Shown here one piece after another: positions 8,272-16,616 of a stretch of DNA of 64,000 nucleotides (the first letter of the stretch is position 1; each line of letters opens with the position of its first letter). Source of the stretch: JAACFF01 sp963701435. Its GTDB lineage: Bacteria; Chloroflexota; Anaerolineae; Promineifilales; Promineifilaceae. A program made the translations under genes and the position numbers. The DNA is taken from positions 62,001 through 126,000 of the forward strand of contig CAVPAL010000007.1 of the NCBI GenBank assembly GCA_963701435.1. The letters are read 5' to 3'. The notes beneath the pieces were generated by a model. It had not been told where the DNA came from, did not search any database, and saw only the letters and a list, made by a program, of their open reading frames with translations.

Positions 8272-8841
8272 TTTGCTCCTTCACCATGTTGTCCATACCA
8301 AAATGCGCCCGGAAAATCTTCCGCTGCCTCTTTTTTCTTGCCGCTCCATTTGTCGATTGTGATGCGGTAAACGGCCGTTCGCTTCAGCTCATCTGGCGTA
8401 ATGGGGCGATAATCTTGCCCTGGCTGTAAATGGGGCGCATATTTGTCTAGCAGCAGTTGCAGCCCATGTTCTGCCTCAAGCGGATCCGTGATGATAACGG
8501 CCGTTCCAAAAACCACGACCCCGGCATACTCAACGCTGAACTCCAGCGCTTCCTCAGCAGGCAGCAAACGCCCCATTTCAGTCACCGTGAAACAGATACG
8601 TTCATCCTGCTCAATATTCGATTGGGTACGCCCAACTCGCGCCGTGTGCATAAAAATGACGTGGCGGTACGGATCATAAACAAAAAGATTGCTGTTGATG
8701 AAAGGCTGTCCACCATAAACCGTGGCCAGAATAACCAACAGGCGCCCGCTGTAGAAGTTCACGCATCCAGGTTTCATCACTCACCTGTCGATCTGAGCGC
8801 CGTATTGCGGTTAACGAGTCGTTTATATAATCACGCGCCAT
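8268..8841 (-). pseudogene. Pyridoxamine 5'-phosphate oxidase-family protein, frameshifted
   Basis: A flavin-binding split-barrel protein (PPOX family). The first frame starts at ATG 8841 with a good GAGGAG site and reads to ETWMRELLQRAPVG; the family pattern then resumes in another frame as ILATVYGGQPFINSNLFVYD through HTARVGRTQSNIE, SVEYAGVVVFG and LDKYAPHLQPG to the stop at 8268. Removing one T near 8733 joins the two halves perfectly (APVG then ILATVYGG). The ATG at 8780 in the second frame is therefore an artefact. It is either a recent pseudogene or an assembly error. The 3' end overlaps mobA. Confidence 0.8.
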
Positions 8842-9134
8842 TTGCTTGCTCCTCGTATAAAATAATTCCATTTCGATGTGCGATTTTCCAAATCGCGCCA
8901 CGGTTTTCATTCATGCTGGTGGATTACCGCCTATGAAGTCTTCACCACAAATTAGCAGATGCTCAATTCCTGGTTCTTCTCAAAACGCTCTCTTCAAAAG
9001 GAACGGTTTTTCGGTTGAATGTGGTAAGATACCCAGAATTAAATCGGTTGGTGAGTTGTATTTTTATTGCAGTACGCAGAATTAGTCAAAACTGCGCACA
9101 ACTGACGAAAAACATCGGCTGACGATTTCGTTTC

Positions 9135-9746
9135 ATGCTGCTTTCACCTGAACTGCTCCTAGCTGCCTACTGCCAAGGCGTATTTCCAATGGCCAATGAA
9201 AATGGTGATATTGGCTGGTATGATCCCGACCCTCGCGCCATTATACCCCTGGAAAATTTTCACATTCCACGATCCTTAAAACGGTTGGTGCGCCAGGATG
9301 TTTATCAGGTTCGGTTTAACAGTGCATTTGGACTAGTCGTTCGGGCGTGTGCTGCCTCTGCTCCCGACCGTTTGGAAACCTGGATCAGTCCGGAAATAAT
9401 TTCTGCCTATGAAAAGCTGCACCGGCTTGGATATGCAGTCAGTGTGGAAAGCTGGCAGGGGAATACCCTGGTTGGGGGTTTATATGGTGTGGCTGTCCGG
9501 GGTTTATTTGCCGGAGAAAGTATGTTCAGCCGCAGGCGCGACGCCAGCAAGGTTGCCCTGGTGCATCTGGTAGCTTGCTTGCGCAGAGCTAATTACCAAT
9601 TATTGGACATTCAGTTCATGACGGATCATTTACGCCGTTTTGGCGCCGTTGAAATTTCTCGTCAAGCTTATAAAAACCGTCTGGAACAAGCCTTACAGGT
9701 TCCAGCGCAATTTAATTGTGGTCGGAGAGCGCCCAATGATGAATGA
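9135..9746 (+). CDS. aat: Leucyl/phenylalanyl-tRNA-protein transferase
   Basis: Adds Leu or Phe from aminoacyl-tRNA to N-terminal Arg/Lys proteins, tagging them for ClpS/ClpAP (N-end rule). The 203-residue protein carries the family signatures YCQGVFPMANENGDIGWYDP, the RLETWISPEI segment, ESWQGNTLVGGLYGVAVRG, FAGESMFSRRRDASKVAL and LLDIQFMTDHLRRFGAVEI. The ATG at 9135 has no evident Shine-Dalgarno. The gene overlaps the start of prs by 11 bases, so translation may be coupled. No palindrome of the ACGGCCGT family lies in it. Confidence 0.93.
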   Translation: MLLSPELLLAAYCQGVFPMANENGDIGWYDPDPRAIIPLENFHIPRSLKRLVRQDVYQVRFNSAFGLVVRACAASAPDRLETWISPEIISAYEKLHRLGYAVSVESWQGNTLVGGLYGVAVRGLFAGESMFSRRRDASKVALVHLVACLRRANYQLLDIQFMTDHLRRFGAVEISRQAYKNRLEQALQVPAQFNCGRRAPNDE

Positions 9747-10739
9747 AAACACTATCCAACTGGATCGAAATGATGTTCGCATTTTTAGCGGCCGTTCAAA
9801 TCCTGAACTTGCCAAAAAAATCGCTGATTACCTGGATATCCCACTCGAGCCGACCACCATTAGGCGCTTCAGTAATGATAATTTATTCGTACAGCTAGGC
9901 TCCAGTGTTCGCGGTCGGATTGTCTATATTGTGCAATCATTTGTCCCCCGGTAAGCGACCATCTCATGGAATTATTAATGATGTTGGATATCGCCAAAAG
10001 CGCCTCGGCGCGCGAGGTTCATGCCATCATCCCCTATTTTTCCTATGCGCGCTCTGACAAAAAGGATGCGCCGCGCATATCTATCACCGCCCGGCTGGTA
10101 TCAGATTTACTGGTGACAGCAGGCGCGACCCATATTATGGCGATGCAGTTGCATTCGCCTCAGGTACATGGCTTTTTCGGGATACCGGCCGATCCGTTAA
10201 CGGCGCGGGGTTTGTTCGCAAATTATTACCGGCAAAAAAAATTGAAGCCTGATGAAGCCGTGGTTGTTGCACCCGATGTGGGTGGGGCTAAATCGGCCGA
10301 TCGTTTTGCACAAATGCTGGGTTTGCCGTCCGCCGCCGGCAATAAAACTCGTATTTCGGACCATGAGGTGCGTATCGGTGGCTTAATTGGACGGCAAGTG
10401 CAAGGGTTTCGCAAGGCGCTCATCTTTGATGATGAAATTGCCACCGGAGGAACGGTGGTGCAACTTAGTCATTTATTGCTTGATAAAGGCATTGAGGAGA
10501 TTGCAGTCATCTGCACGCATGGTCTTTTCCTGGGGCAGGCGTCACAGCGGCTGGGAGAGATTCCGCAAATTAAGGAAGTCCTCACAACTGATACGGTTTT
10601 GCATCCTCCGGAGCGCAGACCGCCCAATATGGTTGTTTTGTCGACCGCACCTGTGTTTGGCGGCGCTATCACACAAAACTATTTTCGCCGCTCCATCGGC
10701 GAGCTATTTGATTTTGGAGCAAGAGATTCAAACGATTAG
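9736..10739 (+). pseudogene. prs: Ribose-phosphate pyrophosphokinase-family protein, frameshifted
   Basis: Makes PRPP from ribose 5-phosphate and ATP, or is a divergent PRPP-synthase paralogue. The first frame (ATG 9736, GGAGAG site) reads IFSGRSNPELAKKIADYL, RRFSNDNLFVQLGSSVRGR, IVQSFVPR and stops at 9954. The family pattern continues in another frame as VSDHLMELLMMLDIAK, YFSYARSDKKDAPRISI, MQLHSPQVHGFFG and the PRPP loop ALIFDDEIATGGT. One extra C in the C5 run at 9945-9949 restores the frame (FVPPVSDHLMELL). Because PRPP synthase is usually essential, an assembly error or a second functional copy elsewhere is likely. The substituted loop (normally VDDMIDTAGT) hints at a divergent paralogue. 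Confidence 0.85.
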
Positions 10740-10770
10740 GTAGTTCCCAGAAAGTTTTTTGAATTCCTGT

Positions 10771-10804
10771 CCTCTTATTTTCAAGGATTTTCTGCGGTTT
10801 ACCT
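10771..10804 (+). repeat. Dispersed repeat A, copy 1
   Basis: TTTTCAAGGATTTTCTGCGG followed by TTTACCTG, between prs and the cyclic-nucleotide-binding gene. It differs by one base over about 28 from the copy at 55883-55910 and by few bases from 42357-42385. No coding or palindromic structure is evident. Confidence 0.65.
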
Positions 10805-10843
10805 GATTCAAAATACTTTTCACAGTTTACCAAGGGTAAGTTT

Positions 10844-11353
10844 ATGCAGCCAAGTATTATCGCCATATTAGCCGGCGCTGAAATTTTTGAAGGCTTAACG
10901 CAAAAACAATATGAACTTGTCACCTTTATTTGTGAACCCGAAACGTTTCGCAAAGGGACGGTGTTAGTTCATGAGAATGATTTAAGCGATGATTTGTATG
11001 TGATTGGTCAGGGGGGCGTCGAAGTTTTGATGGATCCGAGCCTGGTTGATCAACCCCGCTCTGGCCGTCAGTCTGAGCCGGCTGTTTTGACTGAATTACG
11101 AGATGGACAGGTCTTTGGCGAAATCGCTTTGGTTGACCAGGGCATACGCTCGGCGACCGTGCGCGTGAGTCGCGATGCGACCTTGTTATTGCGCATAGAA
11201 CGCCAGCGCCTGATGCTGTTGTGTGACACGTACCCGGAATTGGGTTACAAAATAATGAAAAATCTGGCGGCTGAACTGGCGTTGAAAATACGCAATACAG
11301 ACTTGGCCGTGCGCCAATACCAGCTTTTACTATCACAAACGGAACAAAAATAA
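10844..11353 (+). CDS. Cyclic nucleotide-binding domain protein
   Basis: A 169-residue Crp/Fnr-type sensor domain without a DNA-binding domain. The cNMP-binding beta-barrel runs from about residue 10 to 125 and includes the phosphate-binding cassette GQVFGEIALVDQGIRSATVR with the canonical Glu and Arg, so cAMP or cGMP binding is plausible. The C-terminal helix (residues 130-169) resembles the Crp dimerisation helix. It probably works through a partner protein. It lies 41 bases before the glycosyltransferase gene and may be cotranscribed with it. Confidence 0.82.
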   Translation: MQPSIIAILAGAEIFEGLTQKQYELVTFICEPETFRKGTVLVHENDLSDDLYVIGQGGVEVLMDPSLVDQPRSGRQSEPAVLTELRDGQVFGEIALVDQGIRSATVRVSRDATLLLRIERQRLMLLCDTYPELGYKIMKNLAAELALKIRNTDLAVRQYQLLLSQTEQK

Positions 11354-11394
11354 CGGTTCTGACGCTGTGGTATTGGTTTGTTGGAGGTAGCGGA

Positions 11395-12690
11395 ATGAAA
11401 ATCGGAATGGTAACGGCCGTCTACAAACCGGTTGTGAATGGGGTGACGCATATGGTGTCGCTCTACAAAAAATATCTTGAAGCATGTGGTCATGAGGTCA
11501 CTATATTCACGCTGGGTGATCCTGACCCGGCAGGTGAAGACCCGGGCGTCGTCCGCTCGCCCGCCTTCCAAATAAGCGGCGGCTACTCCCTCAGCATGCG
11601 TTATACGCGTGAAGCCCAACACATTTTGCGCGAGATGGATATTTTGCACTGCCACCATCTACTCATGAGCGTTGACTTGGCTCACCGCTACGCCCACTGC
11701 CCGATTGTTTACACCAATCATACTCGTTACGATTTGTATTCCGGGCAATATATTCCGCTGCCGCAGCCGGCCACGGACGCGCTTGTGCGCCAGTTATGGC
11801 CTGAATACACCGACCTGGCGGATGTGGTTGTGACCCCATCGGAAAGTGTGCGCCAGGTCATGCTGGCGTATGACGTGCGCCGACCGATTGTGGTCATTGA
11901 AAATGGCGTGGATTTACGGCCGTTTCATCATCCAGCGAAACCATTGACCCCGGCCGACCTTGGCATACCTGCAGAAGCGACCGTATTGATCTATGTTGGC
12001 CGGCTGTCAGCCGAAAAAAACCTGAATGTGCTTCTGGAACAATTTGCCATCGCCCACGATCTTTTGCCACACTTACACCTCCTGGTTGTAGGCACAGGTC
12101 CCGCCGCAAATGAACTGCCCGGTTATGCGCGCGATCTCGGCATTGACGCAGCGGTGCACTTTGCCGGGCCAATTTCGTATGCAGAAATACCCAATGTCTT
12201 GAGTGCAGCCGCTATGTTTGTTACCGCATCTGTCAGTGAAGTGCATCCATTGACGGTCATCGAGGCTCTGGCCGCCGGATTGCCCGTGGCGGCGTCGCGC
12301 TCCCCCGGCATTGTCGACACAGTGGAATCAGGCAAAACCGGTTTATTAGCCGCCAACCCGCAGGATGGCCTGGCGGCTGCAATCGTGGGATTGGCCTCCA
12401 ATCCGGAACGGCTGCGCGCGATGAGCTATGCGGCGCGTGAGGCCAGTCAAAAGTATGACATCCGGCGTACGGTTGCGAAAACGTTGGAGCTTTATACCCA
12501 TTTGCGTGAGACGCGCCCTGATCTGATACGAGGGCGTTCCCATGGGCGCTGGTATCGAGGCCAATCCCGTTTCTGGCCCAGATGGGAGCAGCTTTCCAGT
12601 TTGATTCGCCCATCCGCCGTGGCGCCCTTAAGTTGGTTTGGGTATGTACCGGACGAAGAGAAAGAGAAAGGCGAGACATTGCATGAGTAA
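11395..12690 (+). CDS. GT4-family glycosyltransferase
   Basis: A 431-residue GT-B retaining glycosyltransferase that moves a sugar from a nucleotide sugar to a lipid or glycan. It has the N-terminal acceptor-domain start KIGMVTAVYKPVVNGVTHMV, IENGVDLRPF at the domain junction, GRLSAEKNLNVLLEQF, and the E-x7-E motif in SVSEVHPLTVIEALAAGLPV. The family includes diacylglycerol glucosyltransferases and PimB-like mannosyltransferases; the acceptor cannot be told here. ATG 11395 follows GGAGG. It overlaps yraN by 8 bases. Two ACGGCCGT palindromes (11413, 11917) lie inside, the first only 18 bases into the gene. Confidence 0.87.
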   Translation: MKIGMVTAVYKPVVNGVTHMVSLYKKYLEACGHEVTIFTLGDPDPAGEDPGVVRSPAFQISGGYSLSMRYTREAQHILREMDILHCHHLLMSVDLAHRYAHCPIVYTNHTRYDLYSGQYIPLPQPATDALVRQLWPEYTDLADVVVTPSESVRQVMLAYDVRRPIVVIENGVDLRPFHHPAKPLTPADLGIPAEATVLIYVGRLSAEKNLNVLLEQFAIAHDLLPHLHLLVVGTGPAANELPGYARDLGIDAAVHFAGPISYAEIPNVLSAAAMFVTASVSEVHPLTVIEALAAGLPVAASRSPGIVDTVESGKTGLLAANPQDGLAAAIVGLASNPERLRAMSYAAREASQKYDIRRTVAKTLELYTHLRETRPDLIRGRSHGRWYRGQSRFWPRWEQLSSLIRPSAVAPLSWFGYVPDEEKEKGETLHE

Positions 12691-13057
12691 CGGCCGTCAA
12701 CAATTAGGCCGCTGGGGTGAAGGCGTCGCGGCGACACATTTGGAAGCGCAGGGCTACCAGATAGTGGCGCGTAACTGGCGCTGTGCGCGCGGCGAAATTG
12801 ACCTGGTCGCAAAGGCGGGGGAGGTACTGGTTTTCGTTGAGGTTAAAACCCGGCGCGGCCGCAATTTCGGGGCTCCGGAGCAGGGGCTGACGCCGCACAA
12901 AGCGCGCAAATTGCAAGAAGTTGGACAGTATTATTTGTTTGAAAATGATCTCGATGATATTGAATGGCGCATCGATCTGGTTGCGGTGGAGCTGGATGCC
13001 AAAGGCAAACTTTTGCGCTGTGAACATCTGCAAAATGTCGTGTGGGGGTGGGAATAA
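12683..13057 (+). CDS. yraN: YraN/UPF0102-family nuclease-fold protein
   Basis: A 124-residue protein of the UPF0102 family, which has a Holliday-junction-resolvase-like fold. The signature GRWGEGVAATHLEAQGYQIV, then RGEIDLVA and VFVEVKTRR, gives the E...D...ExK nuclease-like constellation. Start is the ATG at 12683 inside the end of the glycosyltransferase gene (a frame open further upstream to 12638 is not needed). The ACGGCCGT palindrome at 12690 falls at codons 3-5. The 3' end overlaps miaA by 16 bases, so the three genes are likely translated as a coupled unit. Confidence 0.88.
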   Translation: MSNGRQQLGRWGEGVAATHLEAQGYQIVARNWRCARGEIDLVAKAGEVLVFVEVKTRRGRNFGAPEQGLTPHKARKLQEVGQYYLFENDLDDIEWRIDLVAVELDAKGKLLRCEHLQNVVWGWE

Positions 13058-13986
13058 TCGTCAGCCGTACCCGCCCATTATTGGTCATTGTCGGCCCAAC
13101 GGCGGTGGGAAAAACGGCGCTGTCGCTGCGGCTGGCGCAGCAGGTCGGGGGCGAGATTATTTCGGCCGACTCGCGCCTTTTTTATCGTGGCCTAAACATT
13201 GGCACCGCCAAACCGGCTGCTGCGGAACGGCAGCGCGTACCCCACCACCTGATTGACATTTGTGAACCGTATGAAACGTTGACGCTGGGGCAGTACCAGC
13301 GCCTGGCCTACGCAGCGATTGATCAGGTATTGGCAAACGGCCGTTTACCCATCCTCGTTGGCGGCACAGGCCAATATGTGCGCGCGGTCGTTGAAGGGTG
13401 GGTTTTTCCCGCAGTCGCGCCGCAGCCCGCCCTGCGTGAAACGCTGGAAAAGCTGGGCGGCTCAGAACTGGCGCGCTGGCTGCAAGCGCTTGATCCGCAC
13501 GCTGCGGCGCGCATTGACGCCCGCAACGTGCGCCGCGTGGTTCGCGCCCTGGAGGTGACGCTGGTGAGCGGCGTACCAATTTCTGTTTTACAGCAAAAAA
13601 GGCCGCCGCCCTACGACATCAAGATAATTGGTCTGTATCGCGACCGCGATGCGCTTTACCGGCGCATCGATCTTCGTGTAGACAACATGATGGCGGCCGG
13701 ACTGCTGACGGAAGTGGCGGAATTAAAGGCGGCCGGGATTGACGGCCGTTTCCCTTCAATGAGCGGTCTTGGTTATCGCCAGCTTGTGGCGTATTTGAAC
13801 GGCGAGATGACGCTGGAAGAGGCGGTCGAGCGCATCAAATTTGAGACCCATCGTTTTGTGCGCCAGCAAAATACCTGGTTTCGGCAGGATGATCCCGCCA
13901 TAACCTGGTTTGATATGGGCGCGGAGGGGGTGGAAACGGCCGTTATGTTGCACGTACAGAATTGGCTGGACAGCAGTCGCAAGTAA
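13042..13986 (+). CDS. miaA: tRNA dimethylallyltransferase
   Basis: Transfers dimethylallyl to A37 of tRNAs that read UNN codons. The 314-residue protein has the P-loop GPTAVGKTALSLRLAQ, the catalytic SADSRLFYRGLNIGTAKP, VGGTGQYVRAV and RNVRRVVRALEV. The start is GTG 13042, inside yraN; GTG 13048 is possible. Three palindromes (13335, 13742, 13935) are read as NGR, DGR and TAV. The dus gene follows 45 bases later, grouping two tRNA-modification genes, though dus appears to have its own promoter. Confidence 0.95.
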   Translation: MGVGIIVSRTRPLLVIVGPTAVGKTALSLRLAQQVGGEIISADSRLFYRGLNIGTAKPAAAERQRVPHHLIDICEPYETLTLGQYQRLAYAAIDQVLANGRLPILVGGTGQYVRAVVEGWVFPAVAPQPALRETLEKLGGSELARWLQALDPHAAARIDARNVRRVVRALEVTLVSGVPISVLQQKRPPPYDIKIIGLYRDRDALYRRIDLRVDNMMAAGLLTEVAELKAAGIDGRFPSMSGLGYRQLVAYLNGEMTLEEAVERIKFETHRFVRQQNTWFRQDDPAITWFDMGAEGVETAVMLHVQNWLDSSRK

Positions 13987-13997
13987 TGGAAGCATCA

Positions 13998-14025
13998 TTG
14001 ATGAACTGCCCGACTGCGCTAAAAT
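13998..14025 (+). promoter_or_regulatory. Predicted promoter giving a leaderless or near-leaderless dus mRNA
   Basis: TTGATG (13998-14003), 16-base spacer, TAAAAT (14020-14025), then only six bases to the ATG at 14032. Transcription would begin at or next to the start codon. No Shine-Dalgarno precedes the gene. Confidence 0.5.
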
Positions 14026-14031
14026 AGCCTC

Positions 14032-15015
14032 ATGAATGACCGCCAACCAATTTTTTGGGTGCGTGACGTGCCCGTCTACGGTGACGCCATCCTGGCGCCG
14101 ATGGCCGGCTATTCCGATGTGCCCTACCGCGCCCTCTGCCGCGCCTATGGCTCGGCCATGCACTACACCGAATTTGTGCCGGTTGAAGGGCTCTTGGGCA
14201 AAAAACGGGACAACCGTTTCTGGCGGCGGCTCGATAAAAAAGAAGACGAACACCCCATCGTTTTCCAAATATTTGGCAGCAGCGCCCGCAAAATTCTTGA
14301 AGCCGCGCTGCGCATCGAAGCGCTTGGCCCCGACATCATCGACGTTAATATGGGCTGCTCAACGCGGCGCGTGAGCGGGCGCGGCGCGGGCGTGGGCATG
14401 ATGCCGCAGCCGGAGCTGGTGCGCGAGACGTTCAGCCTGCTTTCAAGCCATCTGCGCGTGCCGGTGACGGGCAAAATTCGCCTCGGCTGGGACGCCGGCC
14501 AGCAAAACTTCGCCGAGATTGCGCGCATCATGGAGGACAACGGCGCGGCGCTGATTGCGATGCACGCGCGCACCAAAACGCAAAAATATGGCGGCCGGGC
14601 GGATTGGGACGCCATTGCGCGGCTGCGCGAGACGGTCAGCGTGCCGGTGATCGGCAACGGGGATGTGCAAACCCGGGATGATATAAAGCGTTTAAAAGCC
14701 CACACGGGCTGCGACGCGGTCATGATCGGGCGCGCGGCGATTGGCAATCCGTGGATTTTTGCGCACCGCACGCGGGACGAACTGACGCTGTTTGACATAA
14801 CAGAGGCGATCCGGCTGCACGCGCGTGAAATGGCGACCTATTACGGCGCGGCATACGGGCTGACGCTTTTCCGCAAGCATTTGAAACATTACCTGGCGGA
14901 TCAACCCGGCGCAGAACCCTTTTTGCCGGATTTGTTGCAGATCAATGATTGGGTGCGCTTTGAAATGGTTTTAGGCGAGATGGAAAACGAACTTGTATTG
15001 CACGTTGACAAATAA
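14032..15015 (+). CDS. dus: tRNA-dihydrouridine synthase
   Basis: Reduces specific uridines of tRNA to dihydrouridine using FMN and NAD(P)H. The 327-residue TIM-barrel protein shows APMAGYSDVPYR, the catalytic Cys in DVNMGCSTRRVSGRGAG (usually NMGCPVKKV), GKIRLGWD, HARTKTQKYGG and GNGDV, followed by a helical tRNA-binding domain. DusB-type is the most likely subclass, but the altered sequence after the catalytic Cys leaves this open. No ACGGCCGT palindrome occurs in this GC-rich gene although both neighbours carry several. Confidence 0.9.
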   Translation: MNDRQPIFWVRDVPVYGDAILAPMAGYSDVPYRALCRAYGSAMHYTEFVPVEGLLGKKRDNRFWRRLDKKEDEHPIVFQIFGSSARKILEAALRIEALGPDIIDVNMGCSTRRVSGRGAGVGMMPQPELVRETFSLLSSHLRVPVTGKIRLGWDAGQQNFAEIARIMEDNGAALIAMHARTKTQKYGGRADWDAIARLRETVSVPVIGNGDVQTRDDIKRLKAHTGCDAVMIGRAAIGNPWIFAHRTRDELTLFDITEAIRLHAREMATYYGAAYGLTLFRKHLKHYLADQPGAEPFLPDLLQINDWVRFEMVLGEMENELVLHVDK

Positions 15016-15269
15016 GTAGGGCCAGGCGATGGGGGCTAATTTTTGCCGTTCACCAATGCATTGTCTCCCATCGCCTTGCCCGGTTATTGGTCGAATCATG
15101 CGGGCGATGCAATCGGTGACGAGGCCGTTCTGCATGGCATAGATTTCACCCGATTGCATAGCCCCTACCACACAGGGTTGGATGGTAGGGGCCAGGCGAT
15201 GGGATACGAAATTTGCCGTTCACCCATCGCATGCGTATTTCACCCATCGCCTTGCGCCCGGTTTCGTTG
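15016..15269. repeat. Two palindromic REP-like repeats between dus and hisN
   Basis: Two diverged direct copies of 75-85 bases (15016-15090 and 15185-15269) each begin GTAGGG(G)CCAGGCGATGGG and end with the inverse CCCATCGCCTTGC, with TTTGCCGTTCACC in the middle. Each copy can fold into a long hairpin. The spacer contains TAGCCCCTACC, an inverse of the copy start. They fill the gap between convergent genes, so they could stop transcription from both sides. No open frame here looks real. Confidence 0.6.
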
Positions 15270-15275
15270 GCCGGA

Positions 15276-16052
15276 TTATGCTTCGTTCTGGATCACGGCC
15301 ATGGCCTGGTCGAATAATTTCCCATTAGCGGCCACGCTTTCCCAGCCGTAGATGGTGGGATTGCCTTTCCAATCGGTAAAGCTGCCGCCCGCTTCTTCCA
15401 GGATGACCTGGAACGGCGCGCTGTCCCATAAGAACATGACGGGATCAACCATGATTTCAGCCCGGCCGGTGGCCACCAGGAAGTAGCCGTAGGCGTCGCC
15501 CCAGGTGCGCTGGACATAAGTTGCATCCACCAGCCGCCGCCACGCCGCTTCTTTGGCGCCAAAATAATTGAGCTCGCTGGTCAGCAAGACGGCGTCTTTG
15601 AGCTTATCAACCTGTGAGACGCGCGCGCAACGGCCGTTCCGATAACAACCCCCGCCGCGCACGGCATACAATGTTTCTCCCAGCGCCGGAAAATGGGCGA
15701 CGCCCAGGATTGACTTCTCGCCATCCGTCAGCGCCAGCAGGGTTGCATAGAGCGGCACGCCGGCCACAAATGATTTGGTGCCGTCGATGGGATCGATGAC
15801 CCAACTGTAGCCGGAACTGCCTTTTTTTTCACCGTACTCTTCGCCGATGATGCCGTGTTGCGGCCACGCTGCGCCAATCAGCGCGCGCAGCTTTTGTTCC
15901 GCCTGTTGGTCAGCCAGGGTTAAAGGCGAGTTGTCTGCCTTGCGCTCAACGTTGAGATCAGATTGGAAATATCCCAGCGTGATGCGCCCGGCCTGCCAGA
16001 CGGCGTCCAGAGCAAATTCGATCAGCTTTTGGGTCTCAAGTTCAGGCGCCAT
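15276..16052 (-). CDS. hisN: Inositol monophosphatase-family phosphatase, HisN-like
   Basis: A 258-residue Mg-dependent phosphatase of the IMPase superfamily. Metal-binding motifs are GEEYGEK, the DPIDGTKSFVAG block and WDSAPFQVILEEAGG. The IDPIDGTKSFVAGVP form and the GYFLVATGRAEIMVDP stretch match histidinol-phosphate phosphatase HisN more than SuhB or CysQ, but no his genes are nearby. The ATG at 16052 overlaps the upstream membrane-protein gene by 11 bases, suggesting a shared transcript with holB upstream. Confidence 0.82.
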   Translation of the reverse strand: MAPELETQKLIEFALDAVWQAGRITLGYFQSDLNVERKADNSPLTLADQQAEQKLRALIGAAWPQHGIIGEEYGEKKGSSGYSWVIDPIDGTKSFVAGVPLYATLLALTDGEKSILGVAHFPALGETLYAVRGGGCYRNGRCARVSQVDKLKDAVLLTSELNYFGAKEAAWRRLVDATYVQRTWGDAYGYFLVATGRAEIMVDPVMFLWDSAPFQVILEEAGGSFTDWKGNPTIYGWESVAANGKLFDQAMAVIQNEA

Positions 16053-16605
16053 GGATCACCAGCCGTTGATTCGGGTGACGGCGGCGCAGCCAATAGATCA
16101 ATGTGCTGCCGTCCGTAAATCCCAGCGGCAGCAGCGCGCCCAGCGTCAAAACCAGCAAATTGTCGCCAAAAAGGAAAGCGGCCACGTAAACGGCCGTGCC
16201 CCCAAACGGTCGCAGCGCCAGCAAAACCAAACCCGTGACAAGCGCCAGAATCAGGCTAAAAATCGGCCCGCCCAGCGCGCGTTGGATGTGAATATCCGGG
16301 GCAATCATGCCCTCATCCTGCGGATAGACGGAGGTGGCTATCGGCCCCCAAAAATCGACGCTCTGCATTGGGTAGCCGGTCAAATCCGCCGCGCGGGCAT
16401 GGCCGAAGTGGTGCCATAAATCGGAAACAAAATGCAGCAGCGTGGCAATAAACCCGCCGATGAGTACATTGCGCGGTTTGATTTTGAAAACCGCAATGCC
16501 AAGAAAGCTGAGCAGCCCCCAAATGGCGAAAAAAGCTGCGAAGGCTGCCGGTTTTGCATTGATTTCCAATCCGGCGATCTGGCCTAGTTTGATTTTTTTG
16601 TCCAA
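16042..16605 (-). CDS. Membrane protein resembling a degenerate M50 (site-2) protease
   Basis: A 187-residue membrane protein with about four to five hydrophobic helices. The sequence LWHHFGHARAADLTGYPM sits where M50 proteases have HExxHxxxA, but the catalytic Glu is His (HHFGH). A GGPIFSLILA stretch resembles the AGPxxN segment and LGALLPLGFTDGSTLIYW resembles the second-metal NxxPxxxxDG motif, with Asp retained. It is read as a proteolytically dead or altered M50-like protein. It overlaps hisN by 11 bases and lies 11 bases downstream of holB. Other explanations include an unrelated membrane protein with chance motif similarity. Confidence 0.65.
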   Translation of the reverse strand: MDKKIKLGQIAGLEINAKPAAFAAFFAIWGLLSFLGIAVFKIKPRNVLIGGFIATLLHFVSDLWHHFGHARAADLTGYPMQSVDFWGPIATSVYPQDEGMIAPDIHIQRALGGPIFSLILALVTGLVLLALRPFGGTAVYVAAFLFGDNLLVLTLGALLPLGFTDGSTLIYWLRRRHPNQRLVIHGA

Positions 16606-16616
16606 TGAAATCCCCC

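Noticed and set aside
8268..8780. Independent gene starting at ATG 8780
   Set aside because: The first residues do not fit the family, while the upstream frame with a strong ribosome binding site supplies the missing N-terminus after a one-base correction.
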